A DNA stretch of 64,000 bases from Oceanococcus sp. HetDA_MAG_MS8 (GCA_019192445.1 JAHCMK010000003.1:310001-374000), one strand, 5' to 3'; numbered from the stretch's first letter, positions 8,286 to 17,924 are shown. The notes: generated from the sequence alone by a model not told the origin. Numbers and translations are program-made.

Positions 8286-8297
8286 CGGAGGTCTGCA

Positions 8298-9506
8298 ATG
8301 TTGATGTTACGTTTGCTTGCAGTGGCCTTGATCTGCTGGACGGGTTTAGTTCAGGCCCAAACTCTTTCTGAGTCGACCTATCGGCGGTTGACCCGGATTC
8401 ATGAGCTGATCGGAGAAGAAGACTATCCAGAGGCGCTAAGCAAGCTGGATAGCCTACTGCCGTCGACCAAGTACAGTCCTTACGAAACCGCCATGGTGTA
8501 CCAGACCTATGGCTTCGTATGGGCACAAAAGGGTGATTACCGCCAGGCGGCGGATTACTTCAAAAAAGCGATCAATCTGGAGGCTCTACCAGAGGCCCAG
8601 CTAGAGAGCATGAAGTACAGCCTGGGGCAGTTCCAGATTGCGGTCGAGGAATATCGTGAAGGCGTGATTACGCTGGAAGATTACATCGCCAACGCTAAAA
8701 ACCCGGTACCCCCTGAGGCGCGAGTTCTACTGGCAACGGCTTATGCTCAGCTCAAGCGATATCGAAAGGCTTTGGTTCCGTTGACTCAGGCCATCCGCGA
8801 GTCTAAGGATCCTAAAGAGCAGTGGTATCAGCTCAAGCTGGCATTGCATTACGAGCAGGACGATTACAAGCGTTGTGCTGGAACCCTGCGCGATATGATC
8901 GGCTTGTTTCCGCTCAAAGAGAAGTACTGGAAGCAGCTCTCTGGCATGTTGCTGGAAATTAAGGAAGACGAGGAAGCTCTGGCGGTACTCGGCTTGGCCG
9001 AACGGCGTGGCTACTTGGATGAATCCAAAGAGCTGATCAATCTGGGGAATCTGTATCTGTATCTGGATATTCCCTACAAGGCCGCCAACATCGTCGATGA
9101 TGGGCTGCGGAGTGGCGCGATCGAAGCCAGTGAGAAGCATTACGAGCTTCTTTCCAACGCCTGGGTGGGCGCCCGTGAAACCGCTAAGGCCATTGATGCG
9201 CTGGCGAAAGCGGTGCAGCTCACCGATGACGGGGAGCTCGCCCTGCGATTGGCATACCTGTATGTCGAGAAGGAAGACTGGGATAAGGTTCTCCCGACTT
9301 TGGCGAAGGCTCGTGATTTAGGCGTCGACAAGCCTGGGGAAGCCGCTATGCTCCAGGGTATTGCTGCCGCAGAGCTTGGCCGCTTTGATGAAGCCATCGA
9401 GGCCTTTCGCGCGGCTTCCAAATATGACAGCACGCGTGAGGATGCGCGGGCTTGGGCCAATCACGCATTAAGCCTGAAGGCTGAGCAAAGCCTGGATGAA
9501 GGCTGA
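8298..9506 (+). CDS. TPR-repeat periplasmic protein of the TonB operon
   Basis: This 402-residue protein has a signal peptide (LLAVALICWTGLVQAQ) and then tetratricopeptide-like helical repeats along nearly its whole length. Examples are YQTYGFVWAQKGDYRQAADY, ARVLLATAYAQLKRYRKAL and GIAAAELGRFDEAIEAFRAA. A TPR protein at the end of TonB2-type clusters is a known arrangement; the protein probably acts as a periplasmic scaffold, but its exact task is not established. The ATG at 8298 has a near-perfect GGAGG six bases upstream. Last gene of the operon, followed by a strong hairpin at 9543-9575. Confidence 0.85.
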   Translation: MLMLRLLAVALICWTGLVQAQTLSESTYRRLTRIHELIGEEDYPEALSKLDSLLPSTKYSPYETAMVYQTYGFVWAQKGDYRQAADYFKKAINLEALPEAQLESMKYSLGQFQIAVEEYREGVITLEDYIANAKNPVPPEARVLLATAYAQLKRYRKALVPLTQAIRESKDPKEQWYQLKLALHYEQDDYKRCAGTLRDMIGLFPLKEKYWKQLSGMLLEIKEDEEALAVLGLAERRGYLDESKELINLGNLYLYLDIPYKAANIVDDGLRSGAIEASEKHYELLSNAWVGARETAKAIDALAKAVQLTDDGELALRLAYLYVEKEDWDKVLPTLAKARDLGVDKPGEAAMLQGIAAAELGRFDEAIEAFRAASKYDSTREDARAWANHALSLKAEQSLDEG

Positions 9507-9542
9507 GCTGTAGGCGTGAGCTCTGGGCAGGGACAGCGAATG

Positions 9543-9575
9543 AGCGGCGGTATGGGCCAAGCCTGTACCGCCGCT
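9543..9575. terminator. Strong hairpin after the TonB operon
   Basis: AGCGGCGGTA (9543-9552) and TACCGCCGCT (9566-9575) form a perfect 10-bp stem, and the 13-base loop can form a further GGC/GCC pairing. It lies 37 bases after the TPR gene stop. No T-run follows, so it may terminate poorly or stabilise the mRNA end. Confidence 0.45.
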
Positions 9576-9744
9576 GCCGCTCAAGCTCGATGCCCCCGAA
9601 CACCTGCATAACCCGGCTCTCTCGCAGCGAAGCTGTGAGGGCCTTTTGCTGTGCGCATGGCGGGCTAGGTGCTCGGCGACTCCATTGAGAACGCGGAGAG
9701 CAGGGACCCATGTTGGTGACGATGAAACAGCTGGAGAATGAATC

Positions 9745-11637
9745 ATGAAAGCCCTAGGCGCTTTGATCTTGGCCTGTGTACCTTTGCTGGCACAGGCCGA
9801 CGCTGTCAGCCGTGCTGCTCATCAGGCCTTTTCCGCCACGCTTGCGGATATCTCTGAGCCAAGCGCTGGGCTGTCTCCACGCATTAATCGGCTCATTGGC
9901 TGGCGTGAGGTGGGTGCTCAAAGTGCCTCGGCGCAGCAGCGGCTCGAGCGTCTGATGAACGCTTATTGGGATTGGTCTCAGACGACCAGCCCCGAAAGCG
10001 CGACATTTACGGGATACCCCGGCCAAAATGGCCGTTGGACCGACATGTCGGAGCAAGAACTCGAGCTCCAACATAAGGCGGAACGTGATTTACTAGCGGC
10101 CCTCCAGAGTATCCCTAGTCGTGAGTTAGACGAGGACGGACAGCTCAATCACGCTTTGTTGGTATTCCTGGCGGCGAAGGCGGTGGATGCACAAAGCTAC
10201 CCCAGTCACCTGATGCCAGTGAATCAGATGTTCGGGGTGCAGAGCTGGGTAGCCTCCGTGCTGAACGCGCAGCCATTATTTACCCCGGCAGATCGCGAAG
10301 CCTACTTACAACGCCTAGAGGGCGTGCCGGTGCTCATGGCTCAAGTTCGGAGTCTTTTGGAGCGTGGCTTGGAACAGGGTATTACGCCACCCCAGATCAC
10401 GCTCAAGCCCGTACCCGAGCAATTTTTAAAGCTAGTTCCCGAGCAAGCGGATGACTCGCCGCTGTTAGGCCCCTTGCAGAAGCTCCCGGCGAATATGTCT
10501 GAGCAGGACCGGGAGGACTTTGCTGCCAAAGCGCGCTCGATTTATGCGGAGCAGGTTCGCCCCGCGGTCTTGGCTGTGTACGTTTATGTTCGCGACACCT
10601 ACCTGCCAAACGCCGTGAAGGCCACCGGGTTAGGGCAGCTACCTAAGGGCCAGGACTGGTATGCCCATGCGGCTCGGGGCTATACCACGACGGACCTCAC
10701 TCCGAAGCAAATTCATCAGATCGGTTTGGATGAGGTCGAACGCATTCGCAGTGAGATGCATGCTGTGATGAAGGAGATCGGTTTTGCTGGCTCCATTCAA
10801 GCTTTCGCGACCAAGGTGAAGCAGGATCCACGCTGGTATTTCGACTCTGAAGAGGATTACGTTCAGGCGTACCGTGCCCTTGGCAAACGCGTAGACCCGC
10901 TCATCCCCAAGCTTTTCCGTACATTTGCCTCCTTGCCTTATGGCATTGAACCGGTCCCGGCTTTCCGCGCCAAAGGCGCGTCGACGGCGTATTACATCCC
11001 CGGCAATGCCGAATTTGGCCGCGCTGGCATTTTCTATATCAACACGCTGCGCATGGGCTCATCGCCTAAGTTTGAGATGGAAGCCTTGCTGCTGCACGAG
11101 GCTGTGCCAGGCCATCATTTCCAAATTGCGCTCGCCCAGGAAATTGAAGACGTTCCGGAGTTTCGTAAACACGCGCGCTTCACGGCGTACACCGAGGGCT
11201 GGGGACTCTACGCAGAAAGTTTAGGACCAGAGCTTGGTTTGTATACCGATCCCTATTACAAATATGGCGCGCTGACCTACGAAATGTGGCGTGCCATTCG
11301 CTTGGTGGTCGACACCGGCATGCATGCACTGGGTTGGAGCCGGGAAAAGGCTATCGAGTTTTTCGTGGTGAATACCGGTCGAGATCGCAGCCGCATTGAG
11401 GCAGAGGTTGACCGCTATCTGGTCCTCCCCGGACAGGCACTGGCCTACAAGATGGGGCAGCTGAAGATTCGGGAATTGCGCAGCACGGCCGAGGAGGCGC
11501 TTGGCCAAAACTTCGACGTCCGCGTCTTTCACGATGAGGTATTGCATGCTGGGGCCTTACCCTTGTCTGTCTTGGAGGCCCGCATCACAAGTTGGATTGA
11601 AGCTCAGCAAGAATCCTTGGAGGAGAAAGCGCGATGA
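9745..11637 (+). CDS. DUF885 family exported metallopeptidase-like protein
   Basis: The 630-residue product has a signal peptide (MKALGALILACVPLLAQADA) and matches the DUF885 family, thought to be zinc carboxypeptidase- or aminopeptidase-like enzymes. The likely metal-binding motif LLLHEAVPGHHFQIALAQE lies near residue 450, and a downstream YTEGWGLYAESLG supplies another conserved acidic residue. FYINTLRMGSSPKFEMEALL precedes the motif, as in the family. GGAGAA upstream supports the ATG at 9745. The stop overlaps the start of oppA by four bases, so the enzyme is probably co-translated with the peptide importer. It may produce or trim peptides for uptake; that role is inferred from context. 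Confidence 0.85.
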   Translation: MKALGALILACVPLLAQADAVSRAAHQAFSATLADISEPSAGLSPRINRLIGWREVGAQSASAQQRLERLMNAYWDWSQTTSPESATFTGYPGQNGRWTDMSEQELELQHKAERDLLAALQSIPSRELDEDGQLNHALLVFLAAKAVDAQSYPSHLMPVNQMFGVQSWVASVLNAQPLFTPADREAYLQRLEGVPVLMAQVRSLLERGLEQGITPPQITLKPVPEQFLKLVPEQADDSPLLGPLQKLPANMSEQDREDFAAKARSIYAEQVRPAVLAVYVYVRDTYLPNAVKATGLGQLPKGQDWYAHAARGYTTTDLTPKQIHQIGLDEVERIRSEMHAVMKEIGFAGSIQAFATKVKQDPRWYFDSEEDYVQAYRALGKRVDPLIPKLFRTFASLPYGIEPVPAFRAKGASTAYYIPGNAEFGRAGIFYINTLRMGSSPKFEMEALLLHEAVPGHHFQIALAQEIEDVPEFRKHARFTAYTEGWGLYAESLGPELGLYTDPYYKYGALTYEMWRAIRLVVDTGMHALGWSREKAIEFFVVNTGRDRSRIEAEVDRYLVLPGQALAYKMGQLKIRELRSTAEEALGQNFDVRVFHDEVLHAGALPLSVLEARITSWIEAQQESLEEKAR

Positions 11638-13235
11638 CACAGTGGCTGCCGGCCATTGGCTTTTTATTGGCATCACTCATGGGCTCAGCGCAAGCGCTTG
11701 AGTTGGCGCAGGAGCAGGTGTTGCACAAAGGCAATGGTGCAGAACCTCAAACTTTGGATCCGCATAAGGCCGAAGGCGTCCCCTCTTCGAACATCTTGCG
11801 GGACATCTACGAGGGCCTCACCTCGAAGGCGCCTACCGGGGAGATTATCCCCGGTGCTGCGGAATCCTGGGAAATCAGCGAGGCCGGACGGGTGTATACC
11901 TTCACTCTGCGTGATGACGCGCGCTGGTCCAACGGCGACCCCGTGTTGGCTAGCGACTTTGTCTTCGGGCTACGGCGCAGCGTTGATCCGGCCACATTGT
12001 CCAAATATTCCCAAATATTGTCCTCCATCCAGAATGCGGAAGCCGTCATCGTTGGCGACAAACCACCCGAAGCCCTCGGTGTAAAGGCTTTGGATGACCG
12101 CGTTTTGCAAGTGACCTTAAAAGCTCCAACACCCTACTTTTTGGGGCTGCTGACGCACTCGTCCACCTACCCAGTGCACGCCGCCTCCGTACGTGAGCAT
12201 GGTGATCGCTTCTCCAGACCTGGGAACTTGGTCAGCAATGGCGCCTTTGTGCTCGATGATTGGGTGGTGCAGTCGCACATTCAGCTCAAGAAAAATCCTT
12301 ACTACTGGGGCGCCGAGGATGTGGTGTTAGACGAGGTGTACTACCACGCTACGGAGGACCAGTCCTCTGAGCTCAAGCGGTTTCGTGCCGGCGAATTGCA
12401 TTGGACCAACGAAGTGCCACTGGCCCAGGTTCGTTGGATCCGCGAGAACATGTCGGAGCAGTTTCACATCAGCACCTATTTGGGCGTGTACTACTACGGC
12501 TTTAACGTCACCCAGCCGCCCTTTAAGGACAACCCAGACTTGCGCCGTGCGCTGACGATGGCTATTGATCGGGAAATTCTGACCGAGAAGGTCACCCGTC
12601 TGGGCGAACAGCCTGCCTACTCCTGGGTTCCTCCCGGCGTGAATAATTACCAAGCTCAGGTGCCGGAATGGGCGAGTTGGACCCAAGAAGAACGCTTGGC
12701 CGAGGCGCGACGTTTGTATGCCAAAGCAGGCTACGGAGACAAGAACCCGCTGCGCATTGAGCTGCGCTATAACACCAGCGAAAACCACAAGAAAGTTGCC
12801 GTGGCCATGGCCGCCATGCTCAAGCAAGCCCTGGGCGTTCGGGTCAACCTCATCAATGAGGAATGGAAGGTGTTTTTGCAAACCCGTAAGCAAAAACGCA
12901 TCACACAGCTATTCCGTGCTGGCTGGATTGGTGACTACGACGACGCTTATACCTTTGCCGAGCTTTTACACACCAAACATGGCATCAACGATTCCGGCTA
13001 CAGCAACCCCGAATACGATGCCCTGCTAGAGCAGGCCTCCATCGAGGCTGACGAGCATCGCCGGCGTGAGCTTTTGCAAGATGCTGAGCGACTGCTCTTG
13101 GAAGACTTGCCAATCCTGCCCATTTACTTTTATGTGTCCAAGCGCATGATCAGCCCGCTGGTGGACGGTTATGCGCCCAACATCATGGACCATCATTACT
13201 CCAAGAATTTCCGTTTACTGGCTACGCCCCAGTAG
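11634..13235 (+). CDS. oppA: Oligopeptide ABC transporter, periplasmic substrate-binding protein
   Basis: This 533-residue protein is a family 5 solute-binding protein close in length to E. coli OppA. It has a signal peptide cleaved near AQALELAQ, with no lipobox. Typical landmarks are GAEPQTLDPHKAEGVPSSNI near the N-terminus, AESWEISEAGRVYTFTLRDD, and WIGDYDDAYTFAELLHTKHG near residue 430. It captures oligopeptides in the periplasm and delivers them to OppBC. It overlaps the DUF885 gene by four bases (ATGA) and is preceded by GGAGGAG. Substrate range cannot be read from sequence. Confidence 0.92.
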   Translation: MTQWLPAIGFLLASLMGSAQALELAQEQVLHKGNGAEPQTLDPHKAEGVPSSNILRDIYEGLTSKAPTGEIIPGAAESWEISEAGRVYTFTLRDDARWSNGDPVLASDFVFGLRRSVDPATLSKYSQILSSIQNAEAVIVGDKPPEALGVKALDDRVLQVTLKAPTPYFLGLLTHSSTYPVHAASVREHGDRFSRPGNLVSNGAFVLDDWVVQSHIQLKKNPYYWGAEDVVLDEVYYHATEDQSSELKRFRAGELHWTNEVPLAQVRWIRENMSEQFHISTYLGVYYYGFNVTQPPFKDNPDLRRALTMAIDREILTEKVTRLGEQPAYSWVPPGVNNYQAQVPEWASWTQEERLAEARRLYAKAGYGDKNPLRIELRYNTSENHKKVAVAMAAMLKQALGVRVNLINEEWKVFLQTRKQKRITQLFRAGWIGDYDDAYTFAELLHTKHGINDSGYSNPEYDALLEQASIEADEHRRRELLQDAERLLLEDLPILPIYFYVSKRMISPLVDGYAPNIMDHHYSKNFRLLATPQ

Positions 13236-13253
13236 CGCTTAGGAACCTGATCC

Positions 13254-14177
13254 ATGTTGCGTTATGCCTTCAAGCGCCTGCTGGGAGCGATCCCCACACT
13301 GCTGGTGCTGATTACCCTGGCTTTCTTCATGATTCGCATTGCCCCAGGGGGGCCATTCGATAGTGAGAAGTCTTTGCCGCCGGAAATTGAAGCCAACCTG
13401 AATGCGGCCTACCACCTGGATGAACCCCTGGTGCAGCAGTATCTGCGCTACCTGGGCAACATCCTCCAAGGGGACTTCGGGCCCAGTTTTCAATACCGTG
13501 AGTATTCGGTGAATGAGCTCATCGCTCAGGGTTTTCCAGTGAGCCTGACCATCGGTGGTTTGGCCGTGCTTCTGGCACTAATTGTCGGTGGCACTCTGGG
13601 TATTGTGGCGGCCTTGCGTCAAAACCAGCCCACGGACTACACCGTGATGACGGTAGCCATGACGGGAATTTCCATTCCCAACTTTGTGGTGGCGCCGTTA
13701 TTGATCTTGTTCTTCGCCGTGGGCTTGGGCTGGCTGCCGGCCGGTGGCTGGGATGGTGGTGGAGGCGCCAAACTGGTGTTGCCCGTGGTGTCTTTGGCCT
13801 TACCGCAAATCGCCTACATCGCAAGGCTGATGCGCTCATCCATGATTGAAACCCTGCGCCAAAACTACATTCGCACGGCGCGCGCTAAGGGCATTTCTGA
13901 GTTCAAAATCATCATGCGGCATGCGCTGAAGCCCGCATTTTTGCCCGTTCTGTCCTACCTGGGGCCCGCCACTGCGGCGGTCATTACCGGCTCGGTGGTG
14001 ATTGAGAAAATCTTCGGTATCCCTGGTCTTGGCCGCTTCTTTGTGCAGGGAGCGCTGAACCGGGATTACACCTTGGTGATGGGTGTAGTGGTGTTCTACG
14101 GAATTCTGATCATCGTGTTCAATTTCATTGTCGATCTGCTCTACGGCGCGCTCGACCCGAAGGTGCGCTATGACTAA
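13254..14177 (+). CDS. oppB: Oligopeptide ABC transporter, permease OppB
   Basis: The protein (307 residues) is an inner-membrane permease of the peptide/nickel importer family with six predicted helices. It begins MLRYAFKRLLGAIPTLLVLI and contains the EAA loop region with RTARAKGISEFKIIMRHALK, which docks to the ATPases, followed by EKIFGIPGLGRFFVQG. It pairs with OppC to form the channel. The gene starts 18 bases after oppA with AGGAA upstream, and its end overlaps oppC by eight bases. Confidence 0.94.
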   Translation: MLRYAFKRLLGAIPTLLVLITLAFFMIRIAPGGPFDSEKSLPPEIEANLNAAYHLDEPLVQQYLRYLGNILQGDFGPSFQYREYSVNELIAQGFPVSLTIGGLAVLLALIVGGTLGIVAALRQNQPTDYTVMTVAMTGISIPNFVVAPLLILFFAVGLGWLPAGGWDGGGGAKLVLPVVSLALPQIAYIARLMRSSMIETLRQNYIRTARAKGISEFKIIMRHALKPAFLPVLSYLGPATAAVITGSVVIEKIFGIPGLGRFFVQGALNRDYTLVMGVVVFYGILIIVFNFIVDLLYGALDPKVRYD

Positions 14178-15102
14178 TACGCGTAACGCAGAGACTCTGG
14201 CAGCTGCGGCAGAAGCGGGCAGCGTTGACAGCGCAGCGGTGCAGCAGGATGTTCAGGGCCGCAGCTTATGGTTTGATGCCTGGCGCCGGCTCAAAGCGAA
14301 CAAGGCAGCGCTGACGGCGACGGCCATTCTGGGGCTGATCACCTTCCTGGTGCTTTTCGGGCCGTGGCTGTCCCAGTTCAACTTTGATTTTACCGATTGG
14401 GACCATGTGTCCGAGGGTCCTAGCTGGAGCACGGGTCACTATTTCGGCACCGACGCTGTCGGGCGCGATCTTTTTGTGCGCACTCTGGAAGGCGGGCGCA
14501 TCAGTCTGCTAATTGGCGTGGTGGCTACCATCGTAAGCCTGGTGATCGGTATCTCCTGGGGCGCCATTGCTGGCTATGTCGGTGGTCGGGTGGACAACGT
14601 GATGATGCGTATCGTGGACATCCTCTACGCCATGCCCTTCATGTTCTTCGTGATTCTGCTGATGGTGTTCTTTGGCCGAAATATTCTGCTGATTTTTATC
14701 GCCATCGGCGCTATCAATTGGCTGGATATGGCGCGCATTGTGCGCGGGCAAACCATCAGCCTGAAGCGGCGTGAATTCATCGAAGCCGCGGTGGCTTGTG
14801 GGGTGAGCAGCCGCCGCATCATCTTCCGCCACATCGTCCCCAACCTGTTGGGCGTGGTGGTGGTTTACGTCACCTTGACCATTCCCCAGGTGATTCTGGT
14901 GGAGTCCTTCCTATCCTTCCTGGGCCTGGGCGTACAAGAGCCCTTCACCAGCTGGGGGGCCTTGGTCAACGAGGGTGCTCAGGAAATGCAATCGGCGGTG
15001 TGGATGCTGATCTTCCCGGCAATTTTCCTGGCGCTGACGCTGTTCTGTTTCAATTTTATCGGGGATGGGCTGCGTGACGCGCTCGATCCCAAGGATCGTT
15101 AA
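14170..15102 (+). CDS. oppC: Oligopeptide ABC transporter, permease OppC
   Basis: This 310-residue inner-membrane permease has the OppC layout: a cytoplasmic N-terminal extension, a first helix (LTATAILGLITFLVLFGPWL), a periplasmic loop with HYFGTDAVGRDLFVRTLEGG, then five helices. The EAA motif region FIEAAVACGVSSRRIIFRHI marks ATPase docking. The frame is open upstream to 14128, but the ATG at 14170 is a natural start overlapping the oppB stop by eight bases. It forms the importer channel with OppB. Confidence 0.94.
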   Translation: MTNTRNAETLAAAAEAGSVDSAAVQQDVQGRSLWFDAWRRLKANKAALTATAILGLITFLVLFGPWLSQFNFDFTDWDHVSEGPSWSTGHYFGTDAVGRDLFVRTLEGGRISLLIGVVATIVSLVIGISWGAIAGYVGGRVDNVMMRIVDILYAMPFMFFVILLMVFFGRNILLIFIAIGAINWLDMARIVRGQTISLKRREFIEAAVACGVSSRRIIFRHIVPNLLGVVVVYVTLTIPQVILVESFLSFLGLGVQEPFTSWGALVNEGAQEMQSAVWMLIFPAIFLALTLFCFNFIGDGLRDALDPKDR

Positions 15103-15103
15103 G

Positions 15104-16084
15104 GTGGCCACGCAAAGTTTGTTGGAGGTCCATAACCTCCGCGTACGCTTTCAAACGGATGACGGCGAAGTTGAAGCCGTTAACGGTGTGAACTTCTCGC
15201 TGGGTGCCGGGGAAACCCTGGGTATCGTGGGCGAGTCGGGGTCGGGCAAGAGCCAGACGGTGTTGTCGATCATGGGCTTGCTGGCCGCTAACGGCAAAGC
15301 CAGCGGCAAGGTGGTCTTCAACGGCCGCGACCTGCTCACCATGAATACCAATGAGCTCAACGCGGTTCGTGGCTCCAATATCGGCATGGTCTTCCAAGAC
15401 CCAATGACGTCCTTGAACCCATATCTGCGTATCTCTACCCAGCTCACCGAAAGCCTGATGGCGCATCGGGGCATGACCAAGCAAGAAGCGCTGGCCCGTG
15501 CCATCGAGGTTTTGGACGCGGTGAAGATTCCCGATGCCAAGAATCGTGTGCACTACTATCCGCACGAGTTCTCCGGGGGCATGCGCCAACGCGTTGTGAT
15601 TGCCATGGCATTGCTCTGCAAACCGCAACTTATAGTTGCCGATGAGCCGACCACAGCCTTGGATGTGACCGTCCAGGCGCAGATCCTCAATCTGCTCAAA
15701 GATCTGCAGCAGGATTTCGGGGTCGCGATCATTTTGATCACGCATGATCTAGGTGTTGTGGCCGGACTCTGTGATCGTGTGATGGTGATGTACGGTGGGC
15801 AGGTCATGGAGTACGCCACCTTGGATCAGGTGTTCAACGAGGCTCAGCACCCGTACACGCGCGGCCTCCTCAAAAGCGTGCCGCGCTTGGATGGTGCTGA
15901 TCATGGCCGTTTGTTGACCATCCCAGGGAACCCCCCTGATCTCACGAGCTTGCCTGTGGGCTGCCCCTTCAGCCCGCGCTGTGTGGATGTACAAGAGCGT
16001 TGCCGTAGTGAGCGTCCCGTACTCACCTACCACCAAGAAGAACGCGCGCGTGCTTGTCATGTGCCGGTAGGAGATCTGACATGA
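15104..16084 (+). CDS. oppD: Oligopeptide ABC transporter, ATPase OppD
   Basis: The product (326 residues) is an ABC ATPase with Walker [13 protein letters not shown]-loop [11 protein letters not shown], signature FSGGMRQRV, Walker [13 protein letters not shown] and H-loop LITHDLGVV. The C-terminal oligopeptide-transporter extension contains cysteines (GCPFSPRC and QERC) typical of the Fe-S-type OppD/DppD tail. I chose GTG 15104, one base after the oppC stop, because it starts at the conserved [15 protein letters not shown]; the frame stays open upstream inside oppC. It overlaps oppF by four bases. Confidence 0.94.
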   Translation: MATQSLLEVHNLRVRFQTDDGEVEAVNGVNFSLGAGETLGIVGESGSGKSQTVLSIMGLLAANGKASGKVVFNGRDLLTMNTNELNAVRGSNIGMVFQDPMTSLNPYLRISTQLTESLMAHRGMTKQEALARAIEVLDAVKIPDAKNRVHYYPHEFSGGMRQRVVIAMALLCKPQLIVADEPTTALDVTVQAQILNLLKDLQQDFGVAIILITHDLGVVAGLCDRVMVMYGGQVMEYATLDQVFNEAQHPYTRGLLKSVPRLDGADHGRLLTIPGNPPDLTSLPVGCPFSPRCVDVQERCRSERPVLTYHQEERARACHVPVGDLT

Positions 16085-17052
16085 CGGCGCCTTTGCTGAA
16101 GCTAGACGATGTCCGCGTGCACTTCCCCATTCGCCGTGGCCTGTTTCAAACCGATGTGGTCAAAGCCGTGGACGGCGTCAGCTTCGAGCTAGAAGCTGGC
16201 AAAACATTGGGCGTGGTGGGGGAATCTGGCTGTGGTAAGTCGACCTTGGCGCGTGCCATCTTAGGCATTCACCCGCCAACATCTGGCGAAATCTGGCTCA
16301 ATGGTCAGCCGCTCTCAGGGCTGAGTGCGCGGCAGATGCGCCCATTGCGGAAGACCATGCAGGTGGTCTTTCAAGACCCACTCGCCAGCCTGAACCCGCG
16401 GATGACTGTGGGCGAGGCCATTGCTGAGCCGCTGCGGGTGTTTTTCCCGGAAATGGATGCCCAGAGTCGGCGCACAAAAGTGCGCGAGTCTATGGAATTG
16501 GTCGGCTTGCTGCCCAATCAGGTCAACCGTTACCCGCATGAGTTTTCAGGCGGTCAATGTCAGCGCATTGGTATTGCACGCGCCCTGGTCGTTGACCCCA
16601 AATTGCTGATCTGCGACGAGCCGGTGAGTGCGCTGGATGTCTCCATTCAGGCCCAGATCGTGAACCTGCTGATGGATCTGCAAAAGGAGATGGGCCTGAG
16701 TTTGCTGTTCATCGCGCATGACCTGGCCGTCGTTCGCCATATCTCAGATGAGGTTTTGGTGATGTATTTGGGCAAGGCTATGGAGCATGCTTCGCGGGAT
16801 GATCTGTACCAAGCTCCCCAGCATCCGTATACGCGGGCTCTCATTGACGCCGTTCCGGTGCCCGACCCGGACACCGAGCGCAACAAAGACATCACTTTGC
16901 TCAGCGGTGAGTTGCCCTCACCGTTGTCACCACCATCCGGCTGCGTGTTCCGAACGCGTTGCCCCATGGTTCAGGCCAGCTGCAGCGCAACGGTGCCCGA
17001 GCTCAAGCCTGCAGCTGCTGGGCCGGGGAAGGTGGCCTGCCAGTTCGCTTGA
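16081..17052 (+). CDS. oppF: Oligopeptide ABC transporter, ATPase OppF
   Basis: This 323-residue ATPase is the partner of OppD. It has Walker A GESGCGKSTLARAI, Q-loop VFQDPLASLNPRMTVGE, signature FSGGQCQRIG, Walker B LLICDEPVSALD and H-loop FIAHDLAVVRHI. The cysteine-bearing C-terminal extension (CVFRTRCPM) is present. The signature has Cys in FSGGQCQR, where Arg is usual in many ABC proteins, but this variation is common in OppF. It overlaps oppD by four bases (ATGA). Last gene of the peptide-uptake operon. Confidence 0.94.
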   Translation: MTAPLLKLDDVRVHFPIRRGLFQTDVVKAVDGVSFELEAGKTLGVVGESGCGKSTLARAILGIHPPTSGEIWLNGQPLSGLSARQMRPLRKTMQVVFQDPLASLNPRMTVGEAIAEPLRVFFPEMDAQSRRTKVRESMELVGLLPNQVNRYPHEFSGGQCQRIGIARALVVDPKLLICDEPVSALDVSIQAQIVNLLMDLQKEMGLSLLFIAHDLAVVRHISDEVLVMYLGKAMEHASRDDLYQAPQHPYTRALIDAVPVPDPDTERNKDITLLSGELPSPLSPPSGCVFRTRCPMVQASCSATVPELKPAAAGPGKVACQFA

Positions 17053-17065
17053 GGATCGGCATAAT
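17037..17065 (+). promoter_or_regulatory. Candidate sigma-70 promoter for the TorF-like porin gene
   Basis: CTGCCA (17037-17042) and CATAAT (17060-17065) are separated by 17 bases, giving four and five matches to the -35 and -10 consensus. It overlaps the oppF end and would give a leader of about 25 bases before the ATG at 17097. Not tested. Confidence 0.4.
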
Positions 17066-17096
17066 ACGCGCACAAACATTTGGGATAGGACGCTTC

Positions 17097-17846
17097 ATGA
17101 GCCGGAAATTGGCGAGCGCTGGATTGATGCTGAGCTTGGTCGCGGGTACTGCCGCTGCCAGCAGCGAAATCAACCTCGGAATTAGCTCCGAGTATGTTTT
17201 CCGCGGTGTGCCGCAAAGTGACGGCGCCCAGGTTTGGGCCTCCCTGGACTACAGCTTCGATAGCATCGGCGCTTATGTTGGAGGTTGGGTATCCAATGCG
17301 GGCTTTACCGGCTGGGTGGCCGAAAGCGGCAATGCCGGCAATGAAGAAGTGGACCTTTACGCCGGCTATGCCATGCGTTTGGCTGACACACTCAGCCTGG
17401 ATATCGGTGGAATTGGCTATTTTGACCCGAGTGCGGGTGAAGCCGATGACGGCGTGAACCGTAGCGAAGCCTACCTGGGCCTGAACTGGGGCCGGCTGAA
17501 CACCTACGCGTATTACGGCTTCGGCACCACTTTGGCGGATGAAGACGAATATGCCTACGTGGAGGCCAACTATGAGTTTGATCTGCTGGCTGATGCGTAC
17601 TTACGCGTGAATGCGGGTTACTTCCTAGGAACCGGCGATTACTACGAGCAGTTCGCAGATGACGACTATGCGCACTACGGCCTGAGCTTCATCAAGGACT
17701 ACGGTATGGCGGGTCAGGTAGCCATGGCCATCACCGGTACGACCATCGGCGTCAGCCACGGACTGACGGCACTTAACCCAGTGCTGGAGAGCGAGCGTCC
17801 GCAGTTCACTGTGGGCTGGAGCCGCAGCTTCGGCGCTGCCTTTTAA
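17097..17846 (+). CDS. TorF family putative porin
   Basis: The 249-residue protein has a signal peptide (LASAGLMLSLVAGTAAASSE) followed by a beta-barrel-like sequence with alternating aromatic strands. The N-terminal motif EINLGISSEYVFRGVPQSDG and DVDLYAGY-like strand (EEVDLYAGYAMRLADTLSLD) are typical of the TorF/TIGR02001 family. The protein is acidic, ending GWSRSFGAAF with a terminal phenylalanine, as expected for an outer-membrane barrel. AGGA upstream supports the ATG at 17097. It follows the opp operon but has its own likely promoter and a strong terminator. Its solute is unknown; the opp neighbourhood only hints at peptide entry. Confidence 0.8.
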   Translation: MSRKLASAGLMLSLVAGTAAASSEINLGISSEYVFRGVPQSDGAQVWASLDYSFDSIGAYVGGWVSNAGFTGWVAESGNAGNEEVDLYAGYAMRLADTLSLDIGGIGYFDPSAGEADDGVNRSEAYLGLNWGRLNTYAYYGFGTTLADEDEYAYVEANYEFDLLADAYLRVNAGYFLGTGDYYEQFADDDYAHYGLSFIKDYGMAGQVAMAITGTTIGVSHGLTALNPVLESERPQFTVGWSRSFGAAF

Positions 17847-17862
17847 AGATCTATGATGCGAA

Positions 17863-17887
17863 GGGAGCCTGCGGGCTCCCTTTTTTT
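17863..17887 (+). terminator. Rho-independent terminator after the TorF-like gene
   Basis: GGGAGCC (17863-17869) pairs perfectly with GGCTCCC (17874-17880) around a four-base loop and is followed by seven T residues. It lies 16 bases after the porin stop. Confidence 0.9.
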
Positions 17888-17924
17888 GCGTACGCTAAGC
17901 CCCGTGCGCCTTGAGGACGACAAT

